NCBI GenBank assembly: GCA_947500385.1
Contig: CANMSA010000016.1
Coordinates: 92,733 to 156,732 of the forward strand
Direction: 5' to 3'
DNA from: an uncultured Flavobacteriaceae bacterium
Lineage (GTDB): Bacteria > Bacteroidota > Bacteroidia > Flavobacteriales > Flavobacteriaceae
Length of the DNA stretch: 64,000 bases
Shown here: piece after piece, positions 45,953 through 55,115 of the stretch
Layout: the number at the start of each line of letters is the position of its first letter
Position numbering within the stretch: the first letter of the stretch is position 1
The notes under the pieces: model-generated
The model's input: the letters and a program-made list of their open reading frames with translations, nothing else
Told to the model about the DNA's origin: nothing
Database searches by the model: none
Translations under genes and position numbers: made by a program

Positions 45953-47287
45953 ATGAAAAATATAAAAACATGTTTGGCCCTTTTGCTAGCAGCGGTTTTT
46001 TCCGCATGTAGCTCGGATGACAATGGAGCACCAGCCGAAAAACCGGTAGTCATCAGCTTTGAAGTATCGGTTTCTCCGGGGAACGGACTTCGTGTAATCG
46101 CAGACAATAAATCTACAGGTACCTCCGGTTTGAACGCCTACTGGCAATTTACCGAAGGAGGCGAAAAAGTTCCCGACGGTCCCGGACCGGAATACTATCT
46201 ATACGATAGTCCCGGCGAATACCAAGTGACCCTAACGATCGAGGCACCGGAAAAAGCGTATACCGATACCCAAAGCATAACTATAGACGGGGAAGCAGGT
46301 CCCGATCCGCAGGCAAAAAAGGCATTGAAAGAAGCCGCCACCACTTTTTCCGTTGGAATGATCGTTCAGGCCAATCGTCTAGGAGGAAAGCATGATGAAG
46401 TCATATCAAAAGATTTCAATAACATTACGGCCGAGTACGAAATGAAAATGAACATTATGTACCCTTCAGAAGGCAACTATAATTTTGATGCGGCCGATGC
46501 CATAGTCGATTTTGCGGTCGCCAGAGGTATGGATGTGCATGGACATGCCCTTATATGGCACAATGCAACCCCCTCATGGGTAGAGAACTTCTCTGGTACC
46601 GACGCCGAGTTTGAGGCGATGGTGGAAGATTACATCACCACTACCGTTACTCGGTACAAAGGAAAAGTAAGGTCATGGGATGTTGTCAACGAGGCCATTG
46701 AAGATGGCAGCAATAACCTACGAAATTCGGTGTTTAAGCAGAAAATGGGAGACGATTATATTGCAAAGTGTTTTCAATTTGCCAAAAACGCCGATCCCGA
46801 TGTGTTGTTGTTTTACAACGATTACAACCTAACCTTCGATTCTGGAAAACAAAATGCGATGTTCGCGATTGTCGATGATCTTAAATCTCAAGATTTGGTA
46901 CATGGTGTCGGGGCGCAGATGCACATATCGTATAACGGGCCATCGGCGGCCCAGATACAGTCGGTAGTAGATGGTACCGTTTCAAGAGATTTACTAATGC
47001 ATTTTTCCGAATTGGATATCAGGGCAAATCCCGACAACGATTTGACAACTGAACTGACCGATAGCAGGGCAATTGAACAACAGGCAAAATTTAAGGAGGT
47101 AGTTCAAATCTACAATGCTATTCCCCAAGATAATAAGTTCGCTTTAACGGTCTGGGGGCTACGAGACAACGAATCATGGTTGTTGGATTTTTGGGGCAAT
47201 CCGGACTGGCCCTTATTGTACGATTCCTCGTTCAATGCTAAAAAGGCCCATGACGGATTTTTGGAAGGTTTGGAAGGGCAGCAATAA
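45953..47287 (+). CDS. GH10 endo-beta-1,4-xylanase lipoprotein with N-terminal PKD-like domain
   Basis: Surface lipoprotein of 444 aa, lipobox FSAC (Cys19) followed by SSDD. A PKD-like domain (about 33-118) precedes the GH10 barrel (about 125-440). The barrel shows GHALIWHNATPSW, acid/base Glu247 in WDVVNEAIEDG, nucleophile Glu353 in FSELDIR, and the LTVWGLRDNESWL end. These are the canonical GH10 features, so endo-xylanase activity is well supported. It sits in one operon with the CBM lipoprotein. A strong terminator follows at 47300. Confidence 0.94.
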   Translation: MKNIKTCLALLLAAVFSACSSDDNGAPAEKPVVISFEVSVSPGNGLRVIADNKSTGTSGLNAYWQFTEGGEKVPDGPGPEYYLYDSPGEYQVTLTIEAPEKAYTDTQSITIDGEAGPDPQAKKALKEAATTFSVGMIVQANRLGGKHDEVISKDFNNITAEYEMKMNIMYPSEGNYNFDAADAIVDFAVARGMDVHGHALIWHNATPSWVENFSGTDAEFEAMVEDYITTTVTRYKGKVRSWDVVNEAIEDGSNNLRNSVFKQKMGDDYIAKCFQFAKNADPDVLLFYNDYNLTFDSGKQNAMFAIVDDLKSQDLVHGVGAQMHISYNGPSAAQIQSVVDGTVSRDLLMHFSELDIRANPDNDLTTELTDSRAIEQQAKFKEVVQIYNAIPQDNKFALTVWGLRDNESWLLDFWGNPDWPLLYDSSFNAKKAHDGFLEGLEGQQ

Positions 47288-47299
47288 TTCATAGTTTGG

Positions 47300-47348
47300 A
47301 AAGTCCTGCTTAAATGGTTTTAGGGCCATTTTTGGCAGGACTTTTTTT
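47300..47348 (+). terminator. intrinsic terminator after the GH10 gene
   Basis: AAAGTCCTGC (47300-47309) and GCAGGACTTT (47335-47344) form a perfect 10-bp stem with a small inner ATGG/CCAT helix, followed directly by a T-run. It ends only 10 bp before the HAD gene start. Confidence 0.85.
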
Positions 47349-47357
47349 ATGTAATCA

Positions 47358-48149
47358 ATGGAAAACCATATGAAAAAAGGATTTTTAATAGACATGGATG
47401 GTGTTATTTACAGTGGCGATACCATGATTCCGGGCGCAGACACCTTTATAGCAAGTTTACAAAAGGAAAAGATTCCATTTTTGTTTATGACCAACAACAG
47501 TCAACGTACCCCTTTGGATACGGTAAACAAGGTAAAAAAGATGGGCATACATATTGAGGAATCGAATGTGTATACCAGTGCGATGGCCACGGCATGGTTC
47601 CTATCGTTCATGAACCCGAACGGCACCGCTTACGTATTGGGCGAAGGTGGTTTGATAAGCAGTCTTCATCAACAGGGATATTCATTGGTGAATCAAAATC
47701 CAGATTACGTGGTTGTGGGGGAAGGAAGAAATTTCACCTTGGAAATGGTCAACAATGCGGTTGATATGATTCTTTCGGGTGCGAAGTTAATCGCTACCAA
47801 TCTAGACCCCTCGCCGAAGAAAAAAGGATGGTCCAATTTAGGGATCAAAGCAATTGTATCAATGATTGAGGAAGCCACGGGCAAAACGGCATTTTCGGTG
47901 GGTAAACCAAGTCCTGTGATGATGCGTGCAGCCCGTAAAACATTAGGATTAGAAGCAAAAGAGACCATTGTGATAGGCGATACTATGGGTACGGATATCT
48001 TGGGCGGGGTACAGTTAGGGTATACGACCATATTAACCCTTTCGGGGGTCTCGAAAGCACCCATTTTAAACGATTACCCTTTTAAACCCGATATGGTGGT
48101 GGAATCTGTTGCCGACCTGGATTTAAAAAAGGCGTTAAAACTCAAGTAA
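47358..48149 (+). CDS. HAD-superfamily sugar phosphatase (NagD-like)
   Basis: Cytoplasmic phosphatase of 263 aa; nearly the same protein could start at 47370. HAD motifs are complete: motif I FLIDMDGVIY with nucleophile Asp and acid Asp, motif II FMTNNSQR, Lys in VGKPSP, and motif IV VIGDTMGTDILGG. The type IIA cap between motifs II and III matches NagD/p-nitrophenyl-phosphatase-like enzymes. It may dephosphorylate a sugar phosphate or detoxify a by-product; no specific substrate is visible. It follows the GH10 terminator by 10 bp and has almost no room for a promoter of its own, so read-through is likely to supply it. Confidence 0.88.
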   Translation: MENHMKKGFLIDMDGVIYSGDTMIPGADTFIASLQKEKIPFLFMTNNSQRTPLDTVNKVKKMGIHIEESNVYTSAMATAWFLSFMNPNGTAYVLGEGGLISSLHQQGYSLVNQNPDYVVVGEGRNFTLEMVNNAVDMILSGAKLIATNLDPSPKKKGWSNLGIKAIVSMIEEATGKTAFSVGKPSPVMMRAARKTLGLEAKETIVIGDTMGTDILGGVQLGYTTILTLSGVSKAPILNDYPFKPDMVVESVADLDLKKALKLK

Positions 48150-48154
48150 TCATT

Positions 48155-49174
48155 CTATTCTTTATAAGGGTCGATCGTTACGATGGTTCCATCTGGACGA
48201 TGGATCAATTCGGTTACTTTCACCGATCGCAAATGGGTCACACCTTTTGACAAGCTAGCATCGTGGTAAAACAAGTACCACTTATCCTTCACCTTGCAAA
48301 TGGAGTGATGGGAGGTCCACCCCACTACCGGGTTTAGAATACGGCCTTGATAGGTAAATGGGCCGTAGGGAGAATCGCCCATACCATAACATATTAGATG
48401 CGTATCGCCGGTTGAATAGGAAAAGTAATACTTGCCATTGTATTTATGCACCCAAGAAGCTTCAAAAAATCGCTTGTCATTTTCCGCTTCTAAAAACGGC
48501 TTACCATTTGCGCCTACCAATTGTATTTCCCTTGGTTCCTCGGCAAATTCCAAGAGGTCTTCTGTTAAACGGGCCATAATGGGCAATAAGGCCTGTTCGC
48601 TTTCAGTTGGTAATTGGTTGGTTTCGCTGTAAACATTATCGCGGTACTTTTGCAATTGCCCGCCCCAAATACCTCCAAAGTACAGGTAATACGAACCGTC
48701 TTCGTCTTCGAACACTGCAGGATCGATCGAATAACTGCCGTTGATTGCCATGGGTTGTGCTACAAAGGGGCCCATGGGCCGTTCACTAACGGCGACCCCA
48801 ATCTGAAATATCCCATCGGGGCGTTTGGCCGGAAAAAATAGGTAGTACTTTCCATTTTTATGGGCCGCATCGGGCGCCCACATTTGCCGTGCCGCCCAGG
48901 GCACATCATTTACATGTAATACCTCGCCATGATCTACCGCATCGCCATCAATAGTGTCCATCGACAGTACATGGTAATCCTCCATTCCGAAATGGTCCCC
49001 ATTGTCATTGAAAGGAATACCCGCTTCTATATCGTGGGATGGGTAAATATAAATTTTCCCCTCAAATTCGTGGGCCGAGGGATCGGCAGTATACATGTGT
49101 GTCACCAACGGCTGAGAAATTGCACGTTTGTTCAAATCATCAAAATCGATATGATCTATAGCATCTTCTGGCAT
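48155..49174 (-). CDS. GH43 beta-xylosidase/arabinofuranosidase, cytoplasmic
   Basis: Glycosidase of 339 aa without a signal peptide, so it acts on imported oligosaccharides. The five-bladed propeller shows the three acidic residues of GH43: Asp31 in YTADPSAH (base), the Asp in SIDPAVFEDEDGSYYLYF near residue 149, and the Glu in FFEASWVHKYNGKYYFSYS near 225. The HxxPDxxxxxGKIYIYPSHD-type opening recalls xylosidase subfamilies. It is the last gene of the leftward operon GH10-GPH symporter-GH43, 20 bp after the transporter. The convergent HAD gene ends 5 bp away. Confidence 0.9.
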   Translation of the reverse strand: MPEDAIDHIDFDDLNKRAISQPLVTHMYTADPSAHEFEGKIYIYPSHDIEAGIPFNDNGDHFGMEDYHVLSMDTIDGDAVDHGEVLHVNDVPWAARQMWAPDAAHKNGKYYLFFPAKRPDGIFQIGVAVSERPMGPFVAQPMAINGSYSIDPAVFEDEDGSYYLYFGGIWGGQLQKYRDNVYSETNQLPTESEQALLPIMARLTEDLLEFAEEPREIQLVGANGKPFLEAENDKRFFEASWVHKYNGKYYFSYSTGDTHLICYGMGDSPYGPFTYQGRILNPVVGWTSHHSICKVKDKWYLFYHDASLSKGVTHLRSVKVTELIHRPDGTIVTIDPYKE

Positions 49175-49194
49175 ACTTATATCCTATAAATGGG

Positions 49195-50607
49195 TTAGGT
49201 TGTTCTCCGTTCTTTTAAATCGGTTTCTATTTGTAGTTCCATGCGTTTGTTTATTTCGTAGAAATAAAGCAGTCCGATACCGATCAGAAAGGGAATTGCG
49301 GCATAGATACTGATAGATAATTTTATTCCGTTAACCGTTTCGGCCAGTTGTTCCGTTAGGGCTGCATTATAGTCATAGGTCCCTAAAATACCGGTTACCA
49401 TGGCCCCTCCGAAGGTCAGTCCCAATTTGAGCCCGACCATCATGGCAGAAAAAATAATCGCGGTGGCCCTTCTATTGTTCTTCCATTCGGAATAATCGGC
49501 AACATCGGCGATCATGGCCCATAAAAGGGGAATCGTAATACCATAAAAGAACCCATGCAGAATCTGTGTCACGAAAATCAATAGTATCGACTCGGGGCTA
49601 TAGAAATAAAATAGGATGATGAATAGCGTTGACAAGAATAGGGCGATTCCGAATACATCGCGCTTGCCGTAGCGGTCTGCCAAACGTTTTGAAAACAAAA
49701 TACCTACGATCATAAAGATAATGCCACCAGCATTGAATAATCCAAACCCATAACCGGCCACATCCTCTAGCTCCGTAATGCCAAAGCTCCCTAAAAATTC
49801 AGTGAGCGCAAGGGTGCTCACGAAGTTTTCGAAATAATAAATATACATTCCCCCTTTTAGTGCCAAGGTAACGAAGACCAGTGTGGTCAACAATAACATG
49901 ATTACCCAAGGCCTATTTTTTATAAGGTCACCTAGATCTTCCCGGATGGTAGATTTTTGCTCTGGATTGGGAACAATTCGCTCTTTGGTGGTAAAAAAGG
50001 TTATCAGTAACAGTATGGTACCGCCAACGGCCAAATACGTCATTACGATTTCAAAACCCGCTGCCTGGTCTCCCCCTCCCACGCTATTTACAATAGGATA
50101 CAACAGTACTTGTATTATAAATTGTGCTACCATTACCGCTACGAACCGATAGGAAGAAATACTATTCCGTTCTGCCATATCACCCGTGATTACCCCACTT
50201 AATGCAGCGTACGGCAAGTTATTTGCAGCATACAAGACCAATAACAAGGTATAGGTTACAAAGGCATACACAACCTTTCCACTTTCGCCTAAATCGGGGG
50301 TGCTAAAAGCAAGGATAGAAACAACTCCAAAGGGAATGGCCGTCCATAAAATCCATGGGCGAAACTTCCCCCATCGGGTGTTCGTCCGATCGGCAATCAT
50401 TCCCATCAAGGGATTAAAAATAATGGCCGCAAACAGGCCGACAAAGAAAATAATGGCGCTGGCCGTGCTTGTTGGAATATTATAAATATCGGTATAAAAA
50501 TACGCGATAAACGTCATCAGCGTCTGAAAAATAAGATTGGCCGAAAGATCCCCTAAAGCGTACCCTATCTTCTCCCCTATTGATAGTTTTTCTGTCTTCG
50601 AACTCAT
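49195..50607 (-). CDS. GPH-family sugar:cation symporter (xyloside type)
   Basis: Inner-membrane transporter of 470 aa with 12 hydrophobic segments. The N-terminal GEKIGYALGDLSANLIFQT and the loop ADRTNTRWGKFRPWI are typical of the glycoside-pentoside-hexuronide family (MelB/XynT-like). The position between a GH10 xylanase and a cytoplasmic GH43 points to xylo-oligosaccharide or xylose uptake from the periplasm. Its start overlaps the GH10 stop by 4 bases, so the genes are coupled. Confidence 0.92.
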   Translation of the reverse strand: MSSKTEKLSIGEKIGYALGDLSANLIFQTLMTFIAYFYTDIYNIPTSTASAIIFFVGLFAAIIFNPLMGMIADRTNTRWGKFRPWILWTAIPFGVVSILAFSTPDLGESGKVVYAFVTYTLLLVLYAANNLPYAALSGVITGDMAERNSISSYRFVAVMVAQFIIQVLLYPIVNSVGGGDQAAGFEIVMTYLAVGGTILLLITFFTTKERIVPNPEQKSTIREDLGDLIKNRPWVIMLLLTTLVFVTLALKGGMYIYYFENFVSTLALTEFLGSFGITELEDVAGYGFGLFNAGGIIFMIVGILFSKRLADRYGKRDVFGIALFLSTLFIILFYFYSPESILLIFVTQILHGFFYGITIPLLWAMIADVADYSEWKNNRRATAIIFSAMMVGLKLGLTFGGAMVTGILGTYDYNAALTEQLAETVNGIKLSISIYAAIPFLIGIGLLYFYEINKRMELQIETDLKERRTT

Positions 50608-51785
50608 TTTTTGGTTGTTTGATGGAAACTCAATTTATCTTTCTTTTTAAGCGCCAAAACCTGGGTATACGCTTTTTTTGGGGCAAAATTGCGGTCAAAC
50701 AACAAGGGATGGTTGGTACGCCCTTTAATAGGCCAGCCATTGAGCCAGGATCCGCCATCGTTGACGCCCCAGAAAGTAACCCGATCTATCTTATCCTGGT
50801 GTTTTAAAAAAAGCTCAAATATTTCTTGATAACGATTGGCCAGTTTGGTCTGGACTGAATCGGGAAGCCCCGTACGATAGGGATCCATGGACAAATCCCC
50901 TTCATACTCCTCGTAGTTTTGACTCACCTCGGCGCCCTCGACTTCCCATGGATTGGGAAGTGCGGTCACATCCAACTCGGTAAATTGTACTTTGACACCC
51001 AATTCGGAATACGCGATAATACTGTTTTCAATATCTTCCAAAGAAGGTCCTTCCAAGCTCCAATGAGCTTGCATTCCCACCCCATCTACTTGAATACCTT
51101 TTTCCTGCAACCGTTTTACCAAACGCACCACTCCTGCCCGCTTTTCTGGCTTCCATAAGTTGTAGTCGTTGTAAATAAGTTTCGCCTCCGGATCGGCCTG
51201 GGAAGCGAGTTGAAAAGCATACTCGATATAGTCATCTCCCAATACTTGTTGAAAAAGCGATTGTCGTAAGCTACCATCCTCATTTAATGCCTCATTGACA
51301 ACATCCCAAGCGTGTATTCTTCCTTTGTATCGCCCCATAACCGTATGGATATGGTTTTTAATGTGTGTTGCCATTGCGGCACTGTCCTTCACGGAATGCA
51401 TAAAATTGGGCAACTGACTGTGCCATACCAAGGTATGGCCCACAACGAACATATCCATTTTTTCGCCCAGGGCGACATACTTATCGGCAAATGTAAAATC
51501 GAAGGAATTCGGTGTTGGTTGTAGATACATCCATTTCATATTGTTTTCAGGGGTTAGGGTGTTAAACTCCCTATTTATGACCGCAATGCCTTTCGCATCG
51601 GTCTCCATAATTTGAGACTCATTGATAGCAGCCCCTAGGTAAAAACTCTTGGCAAAGCTACTTTTAAGAGAGGTCGGTACTTTTGTTGGTTCCTGAGCGG
51701 ATTCTGTGGATTTGGTTTCTTTACAGTTGGTCAACAAGAACAGGAGCGCACTTAGTACTAGGGCCATTTTCCTAATTTTCGTCAT
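50604..51785 (-). CDS. second GH10 endo-xylanase, lipoprotein
   Basis: GH10 enzyme of 393 aa without the PKD-like domain of its neighbour. Lipobox LLTNC places the Cys at 21. The acid/base is Glu165 in WDVVNEALNEDG and the nucleophile Glu270 in FTELDV; GHTLVWHSQLPNF and VTFWGVNDGGSWL are the usual GH10 ends. A Lys residue follows the Cys (CKETKS) instead of the acidic run in the other lipoproteins, which may mean periplasmic rather than surface location. That would suit trimming of imported xylo-oligosaccharides before the GPH symporter. It is first in the operon GH10-GPH-GH43. The 245-bp region upstream contains no clear minus-strand promoter box. Confidence 0.93.
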   Translation of the reverse strand: MTKIRKMALVLSALLFLLTNCKETKSTESAQEPTKVPTSLKSSFAKSFYLGAAINESQIMETDAKGIAVINREFNTLTPENNMKWMYLQPTPNSFDFTFADKYVALGEKMDMFVVGHTLVWHSQLPNFMHSVKDSAAMATHIKNHIHTVMGRYKGRIHAWDVVNEALNEDGSLRQSLFQQVLGDDYIEYAFQLASQADPEAKLIYNDYNLWKPEKRAGVVRLVKRLQEKGIQVDGVGMQAHWSLEGPSLEDIENSIIAYSELGVKVQFTELDVTALPNPWEVEGAEVSQNYEEYEGDLSMDPYRTGLPDSVQTKLANRYQEIFELFLKHQDKIDRVTFWGVNDGGSWLNGWPIKGRTNHPLLFDRNFAPKKAYTQVLALKKKDKLSFHQTTKK

Positions 51786-52030
51786 GAGGATACTTTAAAA
51801 AATTGGTTTGTATTTATCTATTTGACCACAAGGTTCGCAAGTTGCAATGTGGATTCCTTCCTAACAAAGAACCCATTTGACAGGACCGAATTTGCAGCAA
51901 GTAAATTTGCGGTTTATACTGCTAACTCTGTAGTACATATGAAGCAGACAGTGGAAGTTTTGGGTATTTAGTCCTCTTTTTGTGTTTTTTTTGAAAAATC
52001 AACAGTTGAGAAAGAAGGTTCCTATAACAC

Positions 52031-52690
52031 TTAATAAATGGAATTGATGATAGAAGCGTTTTTAAGGGAAAATTCGTATAAAGCATTTGCTCCTTGTAAA
52101 CTAAGTTTCCTTACAATGTTAGACTTGTGTTTTTTAATGGTTTTTACGCTGTTAAAAAGTTTCTGAGCGATGCATTCTGTTCTTAAGTGTTGGGAAGTCA
52201 ACTTGAGGATTTTTAATTCTGTTTTGGTAAGCCCGCCTATCTGGTTAAGGCTAAAATCTGCGTTCGCCATAAATTTAGGATCGCTTTTAAGTTTATCGGA
52301 ATAATACTTATGGCCTGCTATTACTTGTTCTAAGGTAATATCAAACTCAGATGGCATATATTCTTTGTGCAAAATACCATAAACATTATCAAAGAAAAGT
52401 AGTTGAGCCAAGGTCCAATTCGAAATATTCCCTGAAAAAATGATAAACTTGGTATCGAGATGCATCTTAAATGAGTCAGCAACGATCGAAATACCATTTT
52501 TTTTTGGAAGATTGATATCTAGGACCACTATATGAGGTTGTAACTCTATAATCCGCTGCATCGCAATAAGACCATCCCCACAGTCTTTTCCGATTATTGC
52601 AAGTGTCGTCTTTTTTTCAATGACACACTCAATACCATACCGGGTCATAGGGTGATCTTCCACGACCATGATTGTTTTTTGTATATCCAA
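52031..52690 (-). CDS. response regulator with LuxR-type helix-turn-helix
   Basis: Transcription factor of 219 aa. The receiver domain (1-120) has the phosphorylation site Asp58 in IVVLDINLP and the acidic pair in VVEDHP. The C-terminal HTH (about 150-215) reads LTKTELKILKLTSQHLRTECIAQKLFNSVKTIKKHKSNI, typical of the NarL/FixJ branch. It lies 171 bp downstream of the TPR histidine kinase gene in the same direction and is its likely partner. Its targets are unknown; the lectin/protease genes next to the kinase are the nearest candidates. Confidence 0.9.
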   Translation of the reverse strand: MDIQKTIMVVEDHPMTRYGIECVIEKKTTLAIIGKDCGDGLIAMQRIIELQPHIVVLDINLPKKNGISIVADSFKMHLDTKFIIFSGNISNWTLAQLLFFDNVYGILHKEYMPSEFDITLEQVIAGHKYYSDKLKSDPKFMANADFSLNQIGGLTKTELKILKLTSQHLRTECIAQKLFNSVKTIKKHKSNIVRKLSLQGANALYEFSLKNASIINSIY

Positions 52691-52861
52691 AATAAAGCAG
52701 TAAAATTTAAATTATCAATATATCTAAGTAAAACGGCACACTACCACCACCATTGGCCATTATAAGACCAAAAAGTACCAATTTTCAAACGGACTTGCAT
52801 ACACCCTTGGGAGTATTTTACTTTTTACCGAACAGCGTAAATCTTAGTTTCATTCATTTTT

Positions 52862-54976
52862 TTAAGCTAGAACATAGTCGTTTAGGATCTTTTCTTCTTT
52901 TGCCAACGGAAGAACAATATCGATTTTCAGACCTTTTGAAGGCCTGTTATTGATTCTTAAATCAGCACCCAATTTTTCCGATAAATTTTTAATAATGGTC
53001 ATCCCCACGCTTTGCGGGTTCTTCAGGATCAACTCTTGCAATAGTTCTTTACTTGAGGTCTCCACTATCATATCATCCTTTTTTAATTTTATGCCTCCGG
53101 CATTATCTTCTATTGTCATTAACAAGGTTTCTTTCTCTTGTTTTGTGCCGACGGTAATTACAGCGTTATTTGGTGAAAACTTTATTGCGTTTGATAAAAC
53201 ATTATCAATGATCCTATCCAACAATACTGCATTTGAATAGATATCGGAGCAATCATCTTCCACGAGCTTTTTGTGTATTTTGATTCCCTTGCTCTTAATA
53301 TGTACCCCATGAGATACCAACTGCCTTTCTATCAGTTCATTTGCATTAAAACGATGATATGCCACTTTTCTATTTTCATTTTTGGTATCGATCAGGCGAA
53401 TGTTCAAAAAATCATCTATCAACCTTTTTCCCTGCCAAATCTCCTTAAAAAGCATATCCTTAAACGTCGCGTCAAAATCATCTAACTGTTTCTCATGGAG
53501 CTGTACATACAGTTGGATATTTGAAAATGGAGCCTTTAAGTCATGGGCCAAAAAATCTATAAATTCAGTTCGCTGCGCACTTGCCAAGGACAAGGAATCG
53601 TTCATACCACTCAAATTTTGGTTGGCCAAGTCTAACTCCCTATTGATCTTTTTTAATTTTTGACGTTGTCTAAAGAGCAAACCGGCAAAGACCAAGATAC
53701 TACCCACAAGCAGAGCTCCCAATATCAGAAGGCGGCGATGATTCAATAATTCGCGTGCTTGCGCATCGGCCTTTTCCTTAAACAATTCCAATTCATTCTC
53801 CTTTTTTGCCGTTTCATAACGTACATTCAAATCAGCAATGTTCTTGTCCTTGTCCCTGTTCAATAATTCAAAATTGATGGAATTATACTTGGTATGTGTC
53901 AAATATGCATCCTTGAATTTTTCCTGTTCAAAATAAAGAGCGGAGAGTTCTCTATACAGTCTTAGGGCAATTATTTTATCCTCCTCAATAATTGAATACG
54001 TTTCTACTTCCTTTAAAATTTTAATAGCTTCCGAAGTATTTCCATATTTACTTAAGATTTTTGCTTTTGAAATAAGTGTAAACACTCTACCCCTTGCTTC
54101 CAATTTCCCAGGGTCAAAGAGATTCAAGGCTTCATCTAGTTTTTTGATCGCCAATTTGTAGTTTTGCTGTTTTTCGTAAATAAGCGCTTCATTGTGGGTA
54201 ATTCCCATGAGATACCTTTTTAAAGTGGTATCTTTTTTAATCTCTTTTCTATTCAATCCAAAAATAATGACCGCTTCGCTAAACTTTTTTTGTTGTATAT
54301 AATTCATTGCCAAATTATTACGGATTTTCACCGTACAGGCGAGATCATTGTGTTCTTCGCAAACCCACAAACCCGATTCGAACATTTTTTTTGCAAAATC
54401 ATAATTTTCGGTCATGGCGTTTAAAACGCCCAACTTACTATAGATATCCGCGGCGGTTCTGCTATGATCGTCTAGTTTCAGCGCGTCATGCAATGTTGAA
54501 ATAGCAGTTTCATAGTCTACTGTCAACTCTTTAATTTCGGAAAGATACATGAGTGCTTCTTGTTGATACTGTACATGCTGCTGAATTTTGGCCTCCCTAT
54601 AGGCAAAGTCAATTACTTGCGCTGCCAAAGAAAGTTTATCGTTGTCAATCAACAACACCCCGACCTCTAGCGGAACCGAAAGGCGCTCCTTTAATCCGGA
54701 ATCTGCCAATAAACTATCTACCGTTATACGTAGGGCCTCTGGTTGACCTTCTTCCAGGATTTTTTTGAAATTACTCTTCCATTTTTTATAGACGGACACA
54801 CTGTCTTTATTCTCACTTGTAAAAGCGGGATTTACTCTAATTGATGCAGCACTTACACCATGCACGCTTGCTTTGACAACATTATGATAGCAGATACCGG
54901 CTTTTAAAGAAAATGAAAAGCAAATAAAGAGTATAAAAAGATAGATATGCTTTTTGAAAAGTTGTTGTTTTTTCAT
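52862..54976 (-). CDS. TPR-type sensor histidine kinase
   Basis: Membrane kinase of 704 aa. A signal-like hydrophobic segment (about 8-25) is followed by a periplasmic helical region with several tetratricopeptide-like repeats (about 60-370). A second membrane segment is at about 408-425 (LILGALLVGSILVFAGLLF), then a coiled coil. The phosphorylated His478 is in FLAHDLKAPFSN, and the HATPase has NVLSNAIKFSPN and IEDNAGGIK. The ATP-binding N and G boxes look intact. TPR sensor kinases paired with LuxR-type regulators are common in Bacteroidota, with unknown signals. It is divergent from the lectin lipoprotein gene, 139 bp away. Confidence 0.9.
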   Translation of the reverse strand: MKKQQLFKKHIYLFILFICFSFSLKAGICYHNVVKASVHGVSAASIRVNPAFTSENKDSVSVYKKWKSNFKKILEEGQPEALRITVDSLLADSGLKERLSVPLEVGVLLIDNDKLSLAAQVIDFAYREAKIQQHVQYQQEALMYLSEIKELTVDYETAISTLHDALKLDDHSRTAADIYSKLGVLNAMTENYDFAKKMFESGLWVCEEHNDLACTVKIRNNLAMNYIQQKKFSEAVIIFGLNRKEIKKDTTLKRYLMGITHNEALIYEKQQNYKLAIKKLDEALNLFDPGKLEARGRVFTLISKAKILSKYGNTSEAIKILKEVETYSIIEEDKIIALRLYRELSALYFEQEKFKDAYLTHTKYNSINFELLNRDKDKNIADLNVRYETAKKENELELFKEKADAQARELLNHRRLLILGALLVGSILVFAGLLFRQRQKLKKINRELDLANQNLSGMNDSLSLASAQRTEFIDFLAHDLKAPFSNIQLYVQLHEKQLDDFDATFKDMLFKEIWQGKRLIDDFLNIRLIDTKNENRKVAYHRFNANELIERQLVSHGVHIKSKGIKIHKKLVEDDCSDIYSNAVLLDRIIDNVLSNAIKFSPNNAVITVGTKQEKETLLMTIEDNAGGIKLKKDDMIVETSSKELLQELILKNPQSVGMTIIKNLSEKLGADLRINNRPSKGLKIDIVLPLAKEEKILNDYVLA

Positions 54977-55115
54977 GAGGGAAGGGTTGGTTCAACAAAG
55001 CGTTCATTTTACCATCATAAATAATTAAAACATTTTTTAATAAAAATACGCCTTAGTATGTACGTAAAAATTTACAAGTTGGACTAGTTTGCATCCTCAC
55101 AAAAACCTATTTATT

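Noticed and set aside
51799..51815. ATTGGTTTGTATTT before the second GH10 gene as a GntR operator
   Set aside because: Only one half-site matches; no palindrome or 13-bp repeat is present, and the gene is a xylanase.
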